A stretch of 19,366 bases of DNA from assembly GCA_009778835.1 (NCBI GenBank), contig WRFK01000007.1, positions 1 to 19,366 on the forward strand, written 5' to 3'. Under the pieces are notes generated by a model, which was not told the DNA's origin, ran no database searches, and saw nothing but the letters and a program-made list of their open reading frames with translations. The stretch is from Spirochaetaceae bacterium. Its GTDB lineage: Bacteria > Spirochaetota > Spirochaetia > CADAEX01. The position numbers were made by a program, and so were the translations under genes. Positions 1-8,357 of the stretch are shown here, in pieces (position 1 is the stretch's first letter; each line of letters opens with the position of its first letter).

Positions 1-597
1 CTCAATAAAAAAAAGAAAGAGATATCTCTGATCAAAAGAATTGTTGCAAGAGCTGCGATTCTTGCAGACAAGAAGCAGATCCTGGGACATTCATTTAAAA
101 AATACTTTATTTGGGTTTTAAAAGGGATAGATGCTTCTGTTCTTGAAGAGGTAGGTAACGCCCTTTCCGCCTCTATTCCGGAAAGTTATATAGATACGCT
201 TTCTTTTTTTGCAAAAAAAGGATTCAAAATGTATATAATAAGCTGCGGGACTGCTGACCTATGTCTAAATCCTTTAAAATTAAAAAAAGCAGACACTTTT
301 TTTTCAGAAATAATTTCAAACCCGATTGTTTATAAAAATAATAAAGTTGACGGAATATTTTTTAATGTAAAGAAAGGGAGCGATAAAGTAAAAATAGCAG
401 AAAAACTTAATTTGAAACCGGAAAAAACAATTGTTGTTGGTGACGGATATACAGATATTCCTCTTCTTGATTGGTCGTCCGCTCCTTTTATGATCGATCC
501 TGAAAAAACAAGAAGAAAAAAATATAGCGATAAAAATTATACCTTTATTGAATCTTTGCCGCAAATTATAGATATTATGGATAAGAGGCTAAAATAA
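1..597 (+). CDS. HAD-family phosphatase, 5' end cut by window
   Basis: The frame is open from the first base, so the start codon and the N-terminal motif I (DxDx) lie outside the window. About 198 residues are visible. They include a cap-like helical stretch, HAD motif II as the strand ending in IISCGT (near 235-252), a lysine in a KKGSDK segment (motif III), and motif IV as VVGDGYTDIPLL (near 433-468) with the acidic pair that binds Mg. The strand-serine/strand-GDG.TD layout resembles the SerB-like HAD-IB group, so a small phosphomonoester is the likely substrate. The exact substrate cannot be read from the sequence. The stop codon overlaps the next HAD gene by one base (TAATG), which indicates translational coupling. 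Confidence 0.8.
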   Translation, partial: LNKKKKEISLIKRIVARAAILADKKQILGHSFKKYFIWVLKGIDASVLEEVGNALSASIPESYIDTLSFFAKKGFKMYIISCGTADLCLNPLKLKKADTFFSEIISNPIVYKNNKVDGIFFNVKKGSDKVKIAEKLNLKPEKTIVVGDGYTDIPLLDWSSAPFMIDPEKTRRKKYSDKNYTFIESLPQIIDIMDKRLK

Positions 598-1559
598 TGA
601 AAAAGCTTATAATTTTTGATATGGATGGTGTCCTAATAGATGTATCTTCTTCATACAGGGAGTGCGTAAGAAAAACAGCATCGATATTTTTATTGCCATG
701 CATCAATTCAGAGCTGCTGCCTCAACCTCTTTTTAGTTTAACAGATCTTGCTTTTCTAAAAGGAACCGGTTCTCTTAATAATGACTGGGATCTTACTCAT
801 AAAGTAATAACAATGATGTTTTCAAAAATAAGCGGAAAAAGAGAAAGCTTAAACAGGGAAGAGTGGGATGTTAAGGAGCTTGCCTGTTTTCTTAAATCAG
901 AGGAAAAGCCAATTGAAAAACTTTTTAAAGAAGCCGGAACATTGAAATTCAAAGAAGTTGATTTTTTCTATAAAGGAGATGTTGGTTCAGGTAATATCAT
1001 AAAACAGATTTTTCAGGAAGTTTATCTTGGAAAGCAACTGTTTTCGGAAACATACGGATTCCGTGCCCAGCACTATCTTGAGGAAGCTCTTATCTTAAAA
1101 GAAAAACTTCTCATTGAGAGGGATGTGCTTTCTTACCTGGCTGCTTTTCACAAACTCGCGATTGCAACCGGCAGGCCTGCAGCAGAAGCGCTTTATCCTA
1201 TAAGAGAAAATAATATAAATTTTTTTGAAAAAATATTGACCCTTGATGATTGCATTGCAGCAGAAAACGAGGCTGAAAAAAACAAAGGAGAAAAAATATC
1301 TTTGGGTAAACCTCACCCTTTTATGCTGGATGCTATTGCCTCATATTACGAAAGCAGGGGAGCGCTAAGCGAAAAATTATATTATATAGGAGATATGCCA
1401 GATGATATGATTGCTGCAAAAAGATCAAAATATCGATTTTGCGCAATAGGGGTAACATACTCATCGCCGAATAAAACAAATTCGCTCTCAAGGCTTAAAG
1501 AAGCAGGCGCAGATTACATTGCAAATACTCCGCAGGAATTAATAGAACTGTTAAAGTAG
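597..1559 (+). CDS. HAD-IA hydrolase, TIGR01548-like
   Basis: 320-residue HAD hydrolase with all four motifs. Motif I is FDMDGVLIDVS (nucleophile D8, acid D10), motif II is AIATGRPAAE (T191), motif III lysine is in SLGKPHPF (K238), and motif IV is YYIGDMPDDM (D266, D269/D270). The N-terminal DMDGVLIDVSSSYR signature recalls the HAD-IA subfamily often labelled TIGR01548 or phosphoglycolate-phosphatase-like. A helical cap of about 150 residues between motifs I and II makes it longer than a typical 220-residue phosphoglycolate phosphatase. It overlaps the preceding HAD gene by one base, so the two are co-transcribed and probably act in one pathway. The substrate is unknown. Confidence 0.85.
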   Translation: MKKLIIFDMDGVLIDVSSSYRECVRKTASIFLLPCINSELLPQPLFSLTDLAFLKGTGSLNNDWDLTHKVITMMFSKISGKRESLNREEWDVKELACFLKSEEKPIEKLFKEAGTLKFKEVDFFYKGDVGSGNIIKQIFQEVYLGKQLFSETYGFRAQHYLEEALILKEKLLIERDVLSYLAAFHKLAIATGRPAAEALYPIRENNINFFEKILTLDDCIAAENEAEKNKGEKISLGKPHPFMLDAIASYYESRGALSEKLYYIGDMPDDMIAAKRSKYRFCAIGVTYSSPNKTNSLSRLKEAGADYIANTPQELIELLK

Positions 1560-1580
1560 AAATCTGCATTATCCTGAAAT

Positions 1581-2534
1581 CTAAAGATTTGGAATCTTAT
1601 ATTCTTTTTTCAAAAATTCAAAATTATTCACAGCATTGTCATATTTTACTTTGCCATAAGTATAGTAGTCGAATTTTATTTTTGAAACTGTTAACTGTAT
1701 AAGGCTCCAGATAAACCAATAAATATCGGGAAAAGGTTTAAACATATCGCAGTAGAAAAGAGTTTCTTCAAAATTTTTACCTTCGCAATAACTTTCAACA
1801 ATCTTTAATTCCACATCTCGAGGCACAAGAATTTCCTGAAACATATCTGCAATGTCGTAATATTTTGGTCCCATTCCCGCATATTCCCAGTCGATAATAT
1901 AAAGCGGCTTTTCAAATTTATCTCTGTGTTTTTCATTGACAAGTATGAAATTTTCCGCAAGAAGATCGTTATGCGTTATAACATATTTGTTCTCCGGAAT
2001 ATTTATTTTTTCCATAAGCAACTGCAGTTTTGGAATAATTTTATCTATTTTAAATTCTGGAAAAGAGACATTAAGGCTATTTAATATTTCATACATTTTT
2101 ACACATTGCTTGTAGGGATTAAAAATTTTATAAATTTTTGCGCTGCTTGAATGAATTCTTCTTACAGGCTCCATTATTGTTTCCCTAAGATCATCTTTAA
2201 GAAAATCGGGATTTTTTAATGTGTATGAATCAGGTATAAATTCAATTATTGTAACATGTTTTTCTGGAAGGTATTTAATAAGCTTTGTGGTAATTTTCTC
2301 ATCAGCCATTTGCCTAAGTACGCTTGCTTCTGCATCGCGGTCAACAAACATTTCTGTTTTATCGCCATATACCCTTATCGCAACATCCCCTTTTTCGCAT
2401 TTTGCCCTGTAAAGCTTATTTGTGATACCTCCGCTTAAAACAGAAACATCAATATCACACTCTTTCCATTCAGGCATCAACTCTGCAACAATTTTATCAG
2501 TAAATTCAATGTTAACTAATTCTTGTTTTTCCAT
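1581..2534 (-). CDS. choline/ethanolamine kinase-like phosphotransferase
   Basis: 317-residue protein of the choline kinase/aminoglycoside phosphotransferase fold. Visible features are the N-terminal glycine-rich loop LSGGITNKLY (34-42), VAIRVYG with the phosphate-contacting basic residue (R54), the Brenner catalytic motif HNDLLAENF (188-196, catalytic D190, N195), and the metal site IIDWEYAG followed by YYDIADMF (213-232). This set fits choline/ethanolamine kinases, LicA in phosphocholine-decorating bacteria, better than antibiotic kinases. It would phosphorylate choline or ethanolamine with ATP in the cytoplasm. AAGGA at 2542-2546 is a good ribosome site for the ATG at 2534, and a consensus promoter lies upstream. 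It is convergent with the HAD genes, with a 21-base gap. No licC-type cytidylyltransferase is nearby, so the pathway is an inference. Confidence 0.8.
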   Translation of the reverse strand: MEKQELVNIEFTDKIVAELMPEWKECDIDVSVLSGGITNKLYRAKCEKGDVAIRVYGDKTEMFVDRDAEASVLRQMADEKITTKLIKYLPEKHVTIIEFIPDSYTLKNPDFLKDDLRETIMEPVRRIHSSSAKIYKIFNPYKQCVKMYEILNSLNVSFPEFKIDKIIPKLQLLMEKINIPENKYVITHNDLLAENFILVNEKHRDKFEKPLYIIDWEYAGMGPKYYDIADMFQEILVPRDVELKIVESYCEGKNFEETLFYCDMFKPFPDIYWFIWSLIQLTVSKIKFDYYTYGKVKYDNAVNNFEFLKKEYKIPNL

Positions 2535-2591
2535 AATAAAATCCTTATAAGTTTTTCAGGTTGATTTTGTGTATAATATTATATTATGATT

Positions 2592-2620
2592 ATTATAAAT
2601 AATTTTAATAGTTTTGTCAA
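2592..2620 (-). promoter_or_regulatory. consensus sigma-70-type promoter for the choline-kinase-like gene
   Basis: On the minus strand TTGACA (2620-2615) and TATAAT (2597-2592) are separated by exactly 17 bases, a perfect match to the vegetative consensus. It lies about 58 bases upstream of the minus-strand start codon at 2534. Confidence 0.7.
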
Positions 2621-2689
2621 AGTGTTTGCAATAAATTTTTGTACAAAGGAATCCTTCTATAAGAGTCATCAAGGGTTTACCTTTATTGC

Positions 2690-2718
2690 TTGCTTTACGG
2701 GTAAAGTGGTGCTATATT
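2690..2718 (+). promoter_or_regulatory. extended -10 promoter with inverted repeat, sugar-phosphate operon
   Basis: TTGCTT (2690-2695), 17 bases, then TGC-TATATT (2710-2718) gives an extended -10 promoter about 110 bases before the RpiB-like gene. The inverted repeat CTTTAC-GG-GTAAAG (2693-2706) overlaps the -35 and the spacer, so a bound protein would block polymerase. This position suggests an operator; the regulator is unknown. Confidence 0.5.
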
Positions 2719-2831
2719 AGGCATATACATATGTAGACAGGTTGAGAAGAACAGTTGGATATTTGTATCCGGCAGGGATTTTAATAAATATTTGTAGATT
2801 AACCAGTCTATAATCAAAGCAGGAGGAAGTA

Positions 2832-3281
2832 ATGAAAAAAATTGCTATAGGATGCGACCCAAATGCAGCAGCAGAGAAAGAAGTTGTAAAAAAAGTTCTT
2901 TCTGATTTAGGATATGAGTGCGAAGATTATGGCAGCACAGATCCTATTTATGCAAATGTAGCTTTTGCAGTTGCAGAAGCAGTAGCAGCGGGAAAACATG
3001 ACAGAGGAATTCTTATGTGCGGTACAGGTATAGGTATGAGTATTGCGGCAAATAAAGTTAATGGCGCCTATGCAGCGCTTTGTACAGATGCCTATTCCAC
3101 AGAAAGATCAATTTTAAGTAATAATGCAAATATTATGTGTTTAGGCGCTTTTACTCTTGGTATTGAACCTATTAAATATCTGGTTAAAACATGGATGTCT
3201 GTCACATGGCAATCGGGCACAAAGTCCGAAGGCAAAGTACAGAGATATAAAGATTACGATAACGAACATATTAAAAAGTAA
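2832..3281 (+). CDS. RpiB/LacAB-family sugar-phosphate isomerase, divergent
   Basis: 149 residues, full length for the RpiB/LacA/LacB family. Matching landmarks are KKIAIGCD at the N-terminus, LMCGTGIGMSIAANK (62-75) with the catalytic Cys63 and the anion-hole Gly/Thr, and a C-terminal NNANIMCLG. In E. coli RpiB the N-terminal motif is GCDH and the later one is RxHN; here they read GCDP (P10) and ILSNN (S97). Both histidines tied to furanose ring opening and substrate binding are therefore absent, while the isomerising Cys is kept. This suggests an aldose-ketose isomerase for a non-cyclising substrate such as a tetrulose phosphate, but ribose 5-phosphate cannot be excluded. AGGAGG at 2821-2826 sets the start. 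It is the first gene of an operon with split transketolase. Confidence 0.85.
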   Translation: MKKIAIGCDPNAAAEKEVVKKVLSDLGYECEDYGSTDPIYANVAFAVAEAVAAGKHDRGILMCGTGIGMSIAANKVNGAYAALCTDAYSTERSILSNNANIMCLGAFTLGIEPIKYLVKTWMSVTWQSGTKSEGKVQRYKDYDNEHIKK

Positions 3282-3295
3282 CAGGAGAGTCTTTG

Positions 3296-4147
3296 ATGCA
3301 GAAAATTACAGATGCTGAAGAGCTTGAACTTAAAAGACATGCTGTTCAGCTTAGAAAAGATGTTCTTGCTATTATTAAAGCAGGTGATGCCGGCCATATC
3401 GGCGGCGCTTTATCGGCAACAGAACTCATGACATCGCTTTTTTATAAAGTATTAAAAAATATAGATCCAAAAAATCCAAAAAGAGAAGACAGGGACAGAT
3501 TTATTATGTCTGCCGGGCATAAATGTCTTATTGTTTATGCAGTTCTTGCGGAGAAAGGATTTTTTAGCAAAGATTTATTTAATACATATTTTAAAATTAA
3601 CTCAAAACTTCCGGGTCATCCTGATATGCACAAACTTCCGGGTATTGAAAGCAATACAGGATCTCTTGGACATGGTCTTCCGATTGCAGTGGGAATGGGA
3701 ATAGGTCTTAAGCTGGATAAAAATCCTGCCAAAGTTTATGTAATTATGGGAGATGGCGAACTTGGAGAAGGGACAAACTGGGAAGCAGCAGCTGCCGCAA
3801 GCCATCATAAGGTTGACAATCTTGTTGTTATGATCGACAGGAATAAATTTCAGCTTGGCGGCCTTACAAATGAGTTAATGAATTTTGAGCCTCTTGCAAA
3901 AAGATTTGAATCTTTTGGATGGAGCACAAGATCAATAGATGGCCACAATTTTAAAGAGATAATAGATAATCTCACTGATGCTCCTTTTGAACCCGGGAAG
4001 CCTTCATTGATAATATGTAACACACTTAAAGCAAAAGGGATTTCTTTCCTTGAAGATACAGCTGGTTCGCATTACTGGAAAGTTAACCCGGAACAAGTTG
4101 TGCAGGCAGAAAAAGAACTGGATGCAATTGCAAAGGAGCTTGGATGA
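3296..4147 (+). CDS. transketolase, N-terminal (pyrophosphate-binding) subunit
   Basis: 283 residues. This is the first half of a two-gene transketolase, which binds thiamine diphosphate and moves two-carbon ketol units between sugar phosphates in the non-oxidative pentose phosphate pathway. Visible motifs are GDAGHIGGALSATELM (30-45), HPDMHKLPGIESNTGSLGHG (108-127), and the ThDP/Mg motif GDGELGEG (152-159) running to IDRNKFQ, the expected GDG...N pattern. It starts 14 bases after the RpiB-like gene. A TTG one codon upstream (3293) is possible, but AGGAGAG at 3283-3289 is better spaced for ATG 3296. The stop overlaps the start of the C-terminal half (ATGA), as expected for a tightly coupled heteromeric enzyme. 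Confidence 0.93.
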   Translation: MQKITDAEELELKRHAVQLRKDVLAIIKAGDAGHIGGALSATELMTSLFYKVLKNIDPKNPKREDRDRFIMSAGHKCLIVYAVLAEKGFFSKDLFNTYFKINSKLPGHPDMHKLPGIESNTGSLGHGLPIAVGMGIGLKLDKNPAKVYVIMGDGELGEGTNWEAAAAASHHKVDNLVVMIDRNKFQLGGLTNELMNFEPLAKRFESFGWSTRSIDGHNFKEIIDNLTDAPFEPGKPSLIICNTLKAKGISFLEDTAGSHYWKVNPEQVVQAEKELDAIAKELG

Positions 4148-5088
4148 TGAGTGAAAAAAAAGACCCAAGAAAAACATTTGGAGAAGCGCTTGTAATAGCA
4201 GGAGAAAAAAACAGCAAAGTTCTTGCGATTTCTGCTGACTCTTCCAGCGGTTCACAGATGACAATGTTTAAAAATAAATTTCCGGAAAGACATATTGAAT
4301 TTGGAATTATGGAAGATGGAATAACAGGAATGTGCGCAGGACTTGCAACTACCGGTAAAATACCTGTTTTTGCAACAATTGCTCCTTTCGTTACCGGAAG
4401 GAATTTTGACCAGATGAAAGTTGATCTGGGCTATATGAAGCAAAATGTAAAAGTTGTAGGAAGATGCGCAGGACTTTCATATTACCATCTTGGCCCAACA
4501 CATCAATCGCTTGAAGATGTTGCGCTCATGAGAGAAATACCGGGAATGACAATACTTAATCCCGGAGATCCTGTTGAAATTAAGGCAGCTACTCTTGCCA
4601 TGATCGAGCATACAGGCCCTGTATATATGAAAGTAGGAAGCGATCCAATGCCTGTTATCTTTGATGAATCAAAGTATAAATTTGAACTTGGCAAAGGTAT
4701 TACAATGAAGGATGGTAAAGATATTACCATAGTTGGAACAGGAACTGTATTATGCCGCGCTGCAGAAGCTGCTGATATTCTTGAGAAAAAAGGGATAAGT
4801 GTAAGGCTTATCAATATTCATACGATCAAGCCGCTTGATAACGAACTTATTATTAAAGCAGCAAAAGAAACAGGACTAATCGTTACTGTTGAAGAACACT
4901 ATACATCGGGTGGACTTGGCGGGGCTATCGCAGAGCTTCTTGCGCTGAATCATCCGACAAAAATGAAAATGATAGGTGTTGAAGACCAGTTTGGAAGCAA
5001 TGGTCCTTATGAAGAACTTATTGGACTTTATGGACTCCTTGGTCCGCAGATTGCAGATACTTGCATGAAACTTTTGGAGAAAAAGTAA
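4144..5088 (+). CDS. transketolase, C-terminal (pyrimidine-binding) subunit
   Basis: 314 residues. This is the second half of the split transketolase, with the pyrimidine-binding domain followed by the C-terminal Rossmann-like domain. Key segments are EFGIMEDGITGMCAGLA, where the glutamate that activates the ThDP aminopyrimidine is expected (the common form is IAEQN, here IMED), LSYYHLGPTHQSLEDVALMR, and PGMTILNPGDP. The C-terminal domain carries DITIVGTGT and VEEHYTSGGLGGAIAE. The start overlaps the stop of the N-terminal half by four bases. Two adjacent ATGs (4144, 4147) are both usable with AAGGAG at 4133-4138. It is followed by a strong terminator, so this three-gene unit ends here. Confidence 0.93.
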   Translation: MMSEKKDPRKTFGEALVIAGEKNSKVLAISADSSSGSQMTMFKNKFPERHIEFGIMEDGITGMCAGLATTGKIPVFATIAPFVTGRNFDQMKVDLGYMKQNVKVVGRCAGLSYYHLGPTHQSLEDVALMREIPGMTILNPGDPVEIKAATLAMIEHTGPVYMKVGSDPMPVIFDESKYKFELGKGITMKDGKDITIVGTGTVLCRAAEAADILEKKGISVRLINIHTIKPLDNELIIKAAKETGLIVTVEEHYTSGGLGGAIAELLALNHPTKMKMIGVEDQFGSNGPYEELIGLYGLLGPQIADTCMKLLEKK

Positions 5089-5113
5089 AAGCAATTAACT
5101 GCTTTGGAGAGGG

Positions 5114-5155
5114 GGCTGCCTTATTCAGATTTTTATCTGGGGCAGCCTTTTTTTT
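5114..5155 (+). terminator. rho-independent terminator of the transketolase operon
   Basis: GGCTGCC (5114-5120) pairs with GGCAGCC (5141-5147). An inner CAGAT/ATCTG stem lies around a TTTT loop, and eight Ts follow (5148-5155). It lies 26 bases after the transketolase stop and abuts the stop codon of the convergent DHH gene. There is no T tract on the other strand, so it works mainly for + transcripts. A weaker AAAGCA/TGCTTT hairpin at 5088-5105 may serve the minus strand. Confidence 0.9.
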
Positions 5156-6356
5156 ATTCAATTTTTAAGATATTTTCTATTTTATTAATTAGTTCTTCTG
5201 TGAATTTTTTTAGATCGGAAACACTATTTTGTTTAACCCTAAAGCCTACAGCCCCTGGATGCCCGCCGCCATCTTCAATATTAAGTTCTTTTATAACATC
5301 CCGTAAATCTATTTTGGCAAAAGTATGAGTTCTCCGCATGCGAAATTGGATCAGATCGGATTCTTCCGGATTATCGTAATAGACAATAAGGCTTAAGTAA
5401 CCACTCTCTTCCGCAAGATCATCAGCCAGGTGGCGTGCTACGCTTGCAATTAATTCTTTTTTAAAATTTTTGTAAAAATAATCTATATCATTTTTATCAA
5501 TAACTGTATAAGCAATATGGTCGGATCTTTTTTTTCTTTCGCCAAAGTACTTGTAGCAAATTATTTCTTCCGCTGATAATTTTTCAAGCTCGGCAAAAAT
5601 ATCTTCTATAGAGAAAAAATTATTTGAATTAATTTTTGTCATGTGCAAAAGCAGTCTGTTAAAACGGGTACTAAAAAAATGATAAGATCGTCTCTGTCTT
5701 TCGGATTTAAGGTATTTGCCCATTTTTGTATCGCTTATCATTCCTGTAACTAGCGCAACAATGAAATTTCGCGAAAACATTTTATGTATATCATATTGAT
5801 TAATAATCTCTTTCTTTTTAAGCTTATGAGTCAGATATCCTATAAGTTCGCATGTTGAAGATGACTCATCCACAAAGCAATAATTATTATCTCCTATATA
5901 TCCGCTGTCTGCTCCCAAATGGTGGTCCAGTTCAATTTTGATTATATTTTTATCGTTTATTAACGCAGTAATTTTTTCCCCGCCTTCAACCATGGCAGGT
6001 TTAGGCGTATCAAGTATAACAATAACATTAAAATTATTTTCAAGATATTTTTCAGACTCAACAACTGAAATATGGTTATACTTACACATCTCCATTAAAT
6101 ATGGAAACTTATGATGATATTCTTTGTATAATAAAATCGTTGATCTTTTATAAAATTTTCTCAAGAGAAGGCAGAACGCAACCATTGAAGCAATACAGTC
6201 TTCATCCGGATCTTTATGTCCAAGCATTAGAAAGTTATTTTTTTCATGGATAATATTTGAAATATTATTTACAATTCTGTTTCTTTCTGCAATTGTTTTT
6301 ATTTTACTTTTTTTTGTACCAAAAAATTGGCAACTATTTTTTAATGAGTCATCCAT
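5154..6356 (-). CDS. DHH/DHHA1-family phosphoesterase (NrnA-like)
   Basis: 400 residues. An N-terminal helical extension of about 40 residues precedes the DHH domain: motif I GHKDPDEDCIAS (46-57), motif II ILDTP (114-118), the signature DHH within IELDHHLGADS (141-151), and the motif IV region VTGMISDTKMGKY. The C-terminal DHHA1 domain ends with the substrate-binding motif DGGGHPGAVGF (around 363-373). This is the architecture of NrnA-type enzymes, which cleave nano-RNA, pAp or cyclic-dinucleotide products. The N-terminal extension and the DEDC variant of motif I make the exact substrate uncertain. It starts 7 bases after the pyruvate kinase stop on the same strand, with only a weak ribosome site, so it probably depends on read-through from that gene. 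Confidence 0.85.
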   Translation of the reverse strand: MDDSLKNSCQFFGTKKSKIKTIAERNRIVNNISNIIHEKNNFLMLGHKDPDEDCIASMVAFCLLLRKFYKRSTILLYKEYHHKFPYLMEMCKYNHISVVESEKYLENNFNVIVILDTPKPAMVEGGEKITALINDKNIIKIELDHHLGADSGYIGDNNYCFVDESSSTCELIGYLTHKLKKKEIINQYDIHKMFSRNFIVALVTGMISDTKMGKYLKSERQRRSYHFFSTRFNRLLLHMTKINSNNFFSIEDIFAELEKLSAEEIICYKYFGERKKRSDHIAYTVIDKNDIDYFYKNFKKELIASVARHLADDLAEESGYLSLIVYYDNPEESDLIQFRMRRTHTFAKIDLRDVIKELNIEDGGGHPGAVGFRVKQNSVSDLKKFTEELINKIENILKIE

Positions 6357-6363
6357 GATTTTA

Positions 6364-8163
6364 CTATAATGCCCCTTCGTATATTAGTTTTTCAATACCA
6401 TCAAGCGTTACTGTAATATTCTCTTCAAAGTGAGTCATGACATTAGGAACCTGGGAAATCAATACAATATCATGATTGATTCTTTGCATATATTCCTGTG
6501 ACATTTCCGAGACTCCTTCAAGTATTATCCCATCAACTATTGATAGTAACGGAGTAAAAGAAGCATCAAGAGTATGGGTAACGAGTATTTTTGCTTCTTT
6601 TTTGCCAAGAAGAACAGATGTGGCTTCCTGAAAATTATTTACTTTAATAATTCTTCCTGTGCAATGTTTTCCAAATCCTTCTACGCCTTTTCCTAAAACA
6701 TTTCCTATAACATGAACTCTTATATTGTTTGTTGTTAGCGGAGAATGTATGGGTATGCCTGAAACAACAACAACTTTATCAAGGGAAGTTGCAAATCCTT
6801 TTTTGATTGCTTGCGCAATAGCGCTTTGTATCATTGCTTCTGAATCTTCCTGCTGCTCTATGGGAACAGGAACAATTCCCCAATACAGAAGAAGACGCCG
6901 CCTTGCTATTTCGCTTGGAGATGCTGCAATAATTGAAAGCTTTGGGCGATGACGGCTAACCAGTTTTGCTGTATTGCCACTTAACGTAGGAACAACTATG
7001 CAGGCTGCGGCTATTCTATCGGCAATCCATGATGCGGAGTTTGAAAGTGTATTGTTAAGATCATTATCACCGGCTACTACCCTGCGAAGAGCATCAAGAT
7101 GTTTTTTATATTCATCAGAAGCTTCAACAGCTCTTGCGATATTATCCATAACTTCTATCGCAGTTTCTGGGTATAATCCATTTGCAGTTTCTCCAGAGAG
7201 CATTATACAATCTGTGCCATCAAGAATAGCATTTGCTACATCTCCTGCTTCTGCTCTGGTAGGGGTTGGATTTCTTATCATGGAATCGAGCATTTGTGTC
7301 GCTGTTATAACCGGCTTTCCAACTGCATTGCAAAGCTTTATTATTCTCTTTTGTTCCAAAGGAACCTGCTCTGCGGGAATTTGGACGCCAAGATCGCCTC
7401 TTGCTACCATTACTCCGGAAGCAACTCTTATAATCTCTTCAATATTTTTAAGACCTTCTTCATCTTCTATTTTTGCAATAACAGGCATATCAGAGCCTAT
7501 TTCCGAAAGATATTTTTGTATTGATGTTACATCCGAAGCTTTTCTTATAAAAGAAGCAGCTACATAGTCCATATCCTGCTCATGGCCAAAAAGAAGATCT
7601 TTTTTGTCTGTTTCTGTAAGTGCAGGAAGTTTTGTTCTTACGCCGATTATATTTACATTTTTTCTGCTGCTGATTTCTCCGCCATTTGCAACTTTGCACT
7701 TAATAACTCTTCCTGCGATAGAAAGAACAGTTAGAGCTATAACTCCATCTGCAATAAGAATTTTTACTTTAGGAATAATATCATCTGCAAGCTGGCTGTA
7801 TGTTACAGTAATTTTATTTTTTTCTGTATAGATTCCGTCATTTCCATATAGTTCTTTTGCATCTGATTCTGCAATTACATCCACCAGTTCATCTTTTAAA
7901 AAAACAACTTTACCTTGATCACGAATCAATCCTGTCCGTATTTCCGGACCTTTTGTATCAAGGAGCAATGCTACAGGAATCCCTTCCTCTTTTGAGATTT
8001 TTCTTATCCTCGCAATACTGGCTGCGTGATACTCATGGGTTCCATGTGAAAAGTTAAATCTGGCTAAATTCATTCCCCGTTTTATAAGCGAGCGAGTAAG
8101 ATCCTCTGATTCTACTGCAGGACCTATGGTGCAAATAATGCGTGTGTTTCTGTTGGTATGCAT
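6364..8163 (-). CDS. pyk: pyruvate kinase with extra C-terminal domain
   Basis: 599 residues. It converts phosphoenolpyruvate and ADP to pyruvate and ATP. The catalytic barrel shows CTIGPA near the N-terminus, NFSHGTHEYH, DTKGPEIRTG, IAKIEDEEGL with the catalytic lysine, MVARGDLGVQIP, and ATQMLDSMI...PTRAEAGDVANAILDG. The allosteric C domain follows (about 360-475). An additional segment of about 120 residues at the C-terminus gives the length of the long, Bacillus-type enzymes, whose extra domain resembles the PEP-utilising swivelling domain. Here I see no TxxxSH phospho-histidine motif (the local sequence is GVSEMSQEYMQR), so the domain is structural or regulatory at most. AGAGGA lies just upstream of ATG 8163. 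It is first gene of a two-gene unit with the DHH phosphoesterase. Confidence 0.95.
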   Translation of the reverse strand: MHTNRNTRIICTIGPAVESEDLTRSLIKRGMNLARFNFSHGTHEYHAASIARIRKISKEEGIPVALLLDTKGPEIRTGLIRDQGKVVFLKDELVDVIAESDAKELYGNDGIYTEKNKITVTYSQLADDIIPKVKILIADGVIALTVLSIAGRVIKCKVANGGEISSRKNVNIIGVRTKLPALTETDKKDLLFGHEQDMDYVAASFIRKASDVTSIQKYLSEIGSDMPVIAKIEDEEGLKNIEEIIRVASGVMVARGDLGVQIPAEQVPLEQKRIIKLCNAVGKPVITATQMLDSMIRNPTPTRAEAGDVANAILDGTDCIMLSGETANGLYPETAIEVMDNIARAVEASDEYKKHLDALRRVVAGDNDLNNTLSNSASWIADRIAAACIVVPTLSGNTAKLVSRHRPKLSIIAASPSEIARRRLLLYWGIVPVPIEQQEDSEAMIQSAIAQAIKKGFATSLDKVVVVSGIPIHSPLTTNNIRVHVIGNVLGKGVEGFGKHCTGRIIKVNNFQEATSVLLGKKEAKILVTHTLDASFTPLLSIVDGIILEGVSEMSQEYMQRINHDIVLISQVPNVMTHFEENITVTLDGIEKLIYEGAL

Positions 8164-8184
8164 TGTAGTTTTTCCTCTGTAAAT

Positions 8185-8215
8185 ATTATACCATATAGGT
8201 AGATGATTTTCTCAA
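8185..8215 (-). promoter_or_regulatory. putative promoter of pyk
   Basis: On the minus strand TTGAGA (8215-8210) and TATAAT (8190-8185) are separated by 19 bases. A TGG directly before the -10 makes it an extended -10 site, which can tolerate the long spacer. It lies about 20 bases upstream of the pyk start. Confidence 0.5.
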
Positions 8216-8357
8216 CTAAAATAATCATAATCACAAGTTAATTGCCAAAGCAATTTTTAGCTAATGTAATATCAATTTTATTATATTGCGATTTGTTTCA
8301 TAAAACTATATAAAATAAATAATTAAATTTATTTTGAAAAATATTGGGGAAGCCAAA

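Noticed and set aside
1577..1590. AAATCT-AA-AGATTT hairpin between the convergent HAD and kinase genes
   Set aside because: The stem is short, AT-only apart from one pair, overlaps the kinase stop and lacks a T tract; too weak to call a terminator.
1581..2534. Aminoglycoside resistance kinase
   Set aside because: Motif context (LSGGITNKLY, HNDLLAENF, IDWEYAGMG) fits choline/ethanolamine kinases better, and no resistance or mobile context is present.
6974..7567. Long plus-strand open frame (197 codons) opposite pyruvate kinase
   Set aside because: It is antisense to a clear, conserved pyk coding sequence and shows no domain; a shadow frame.
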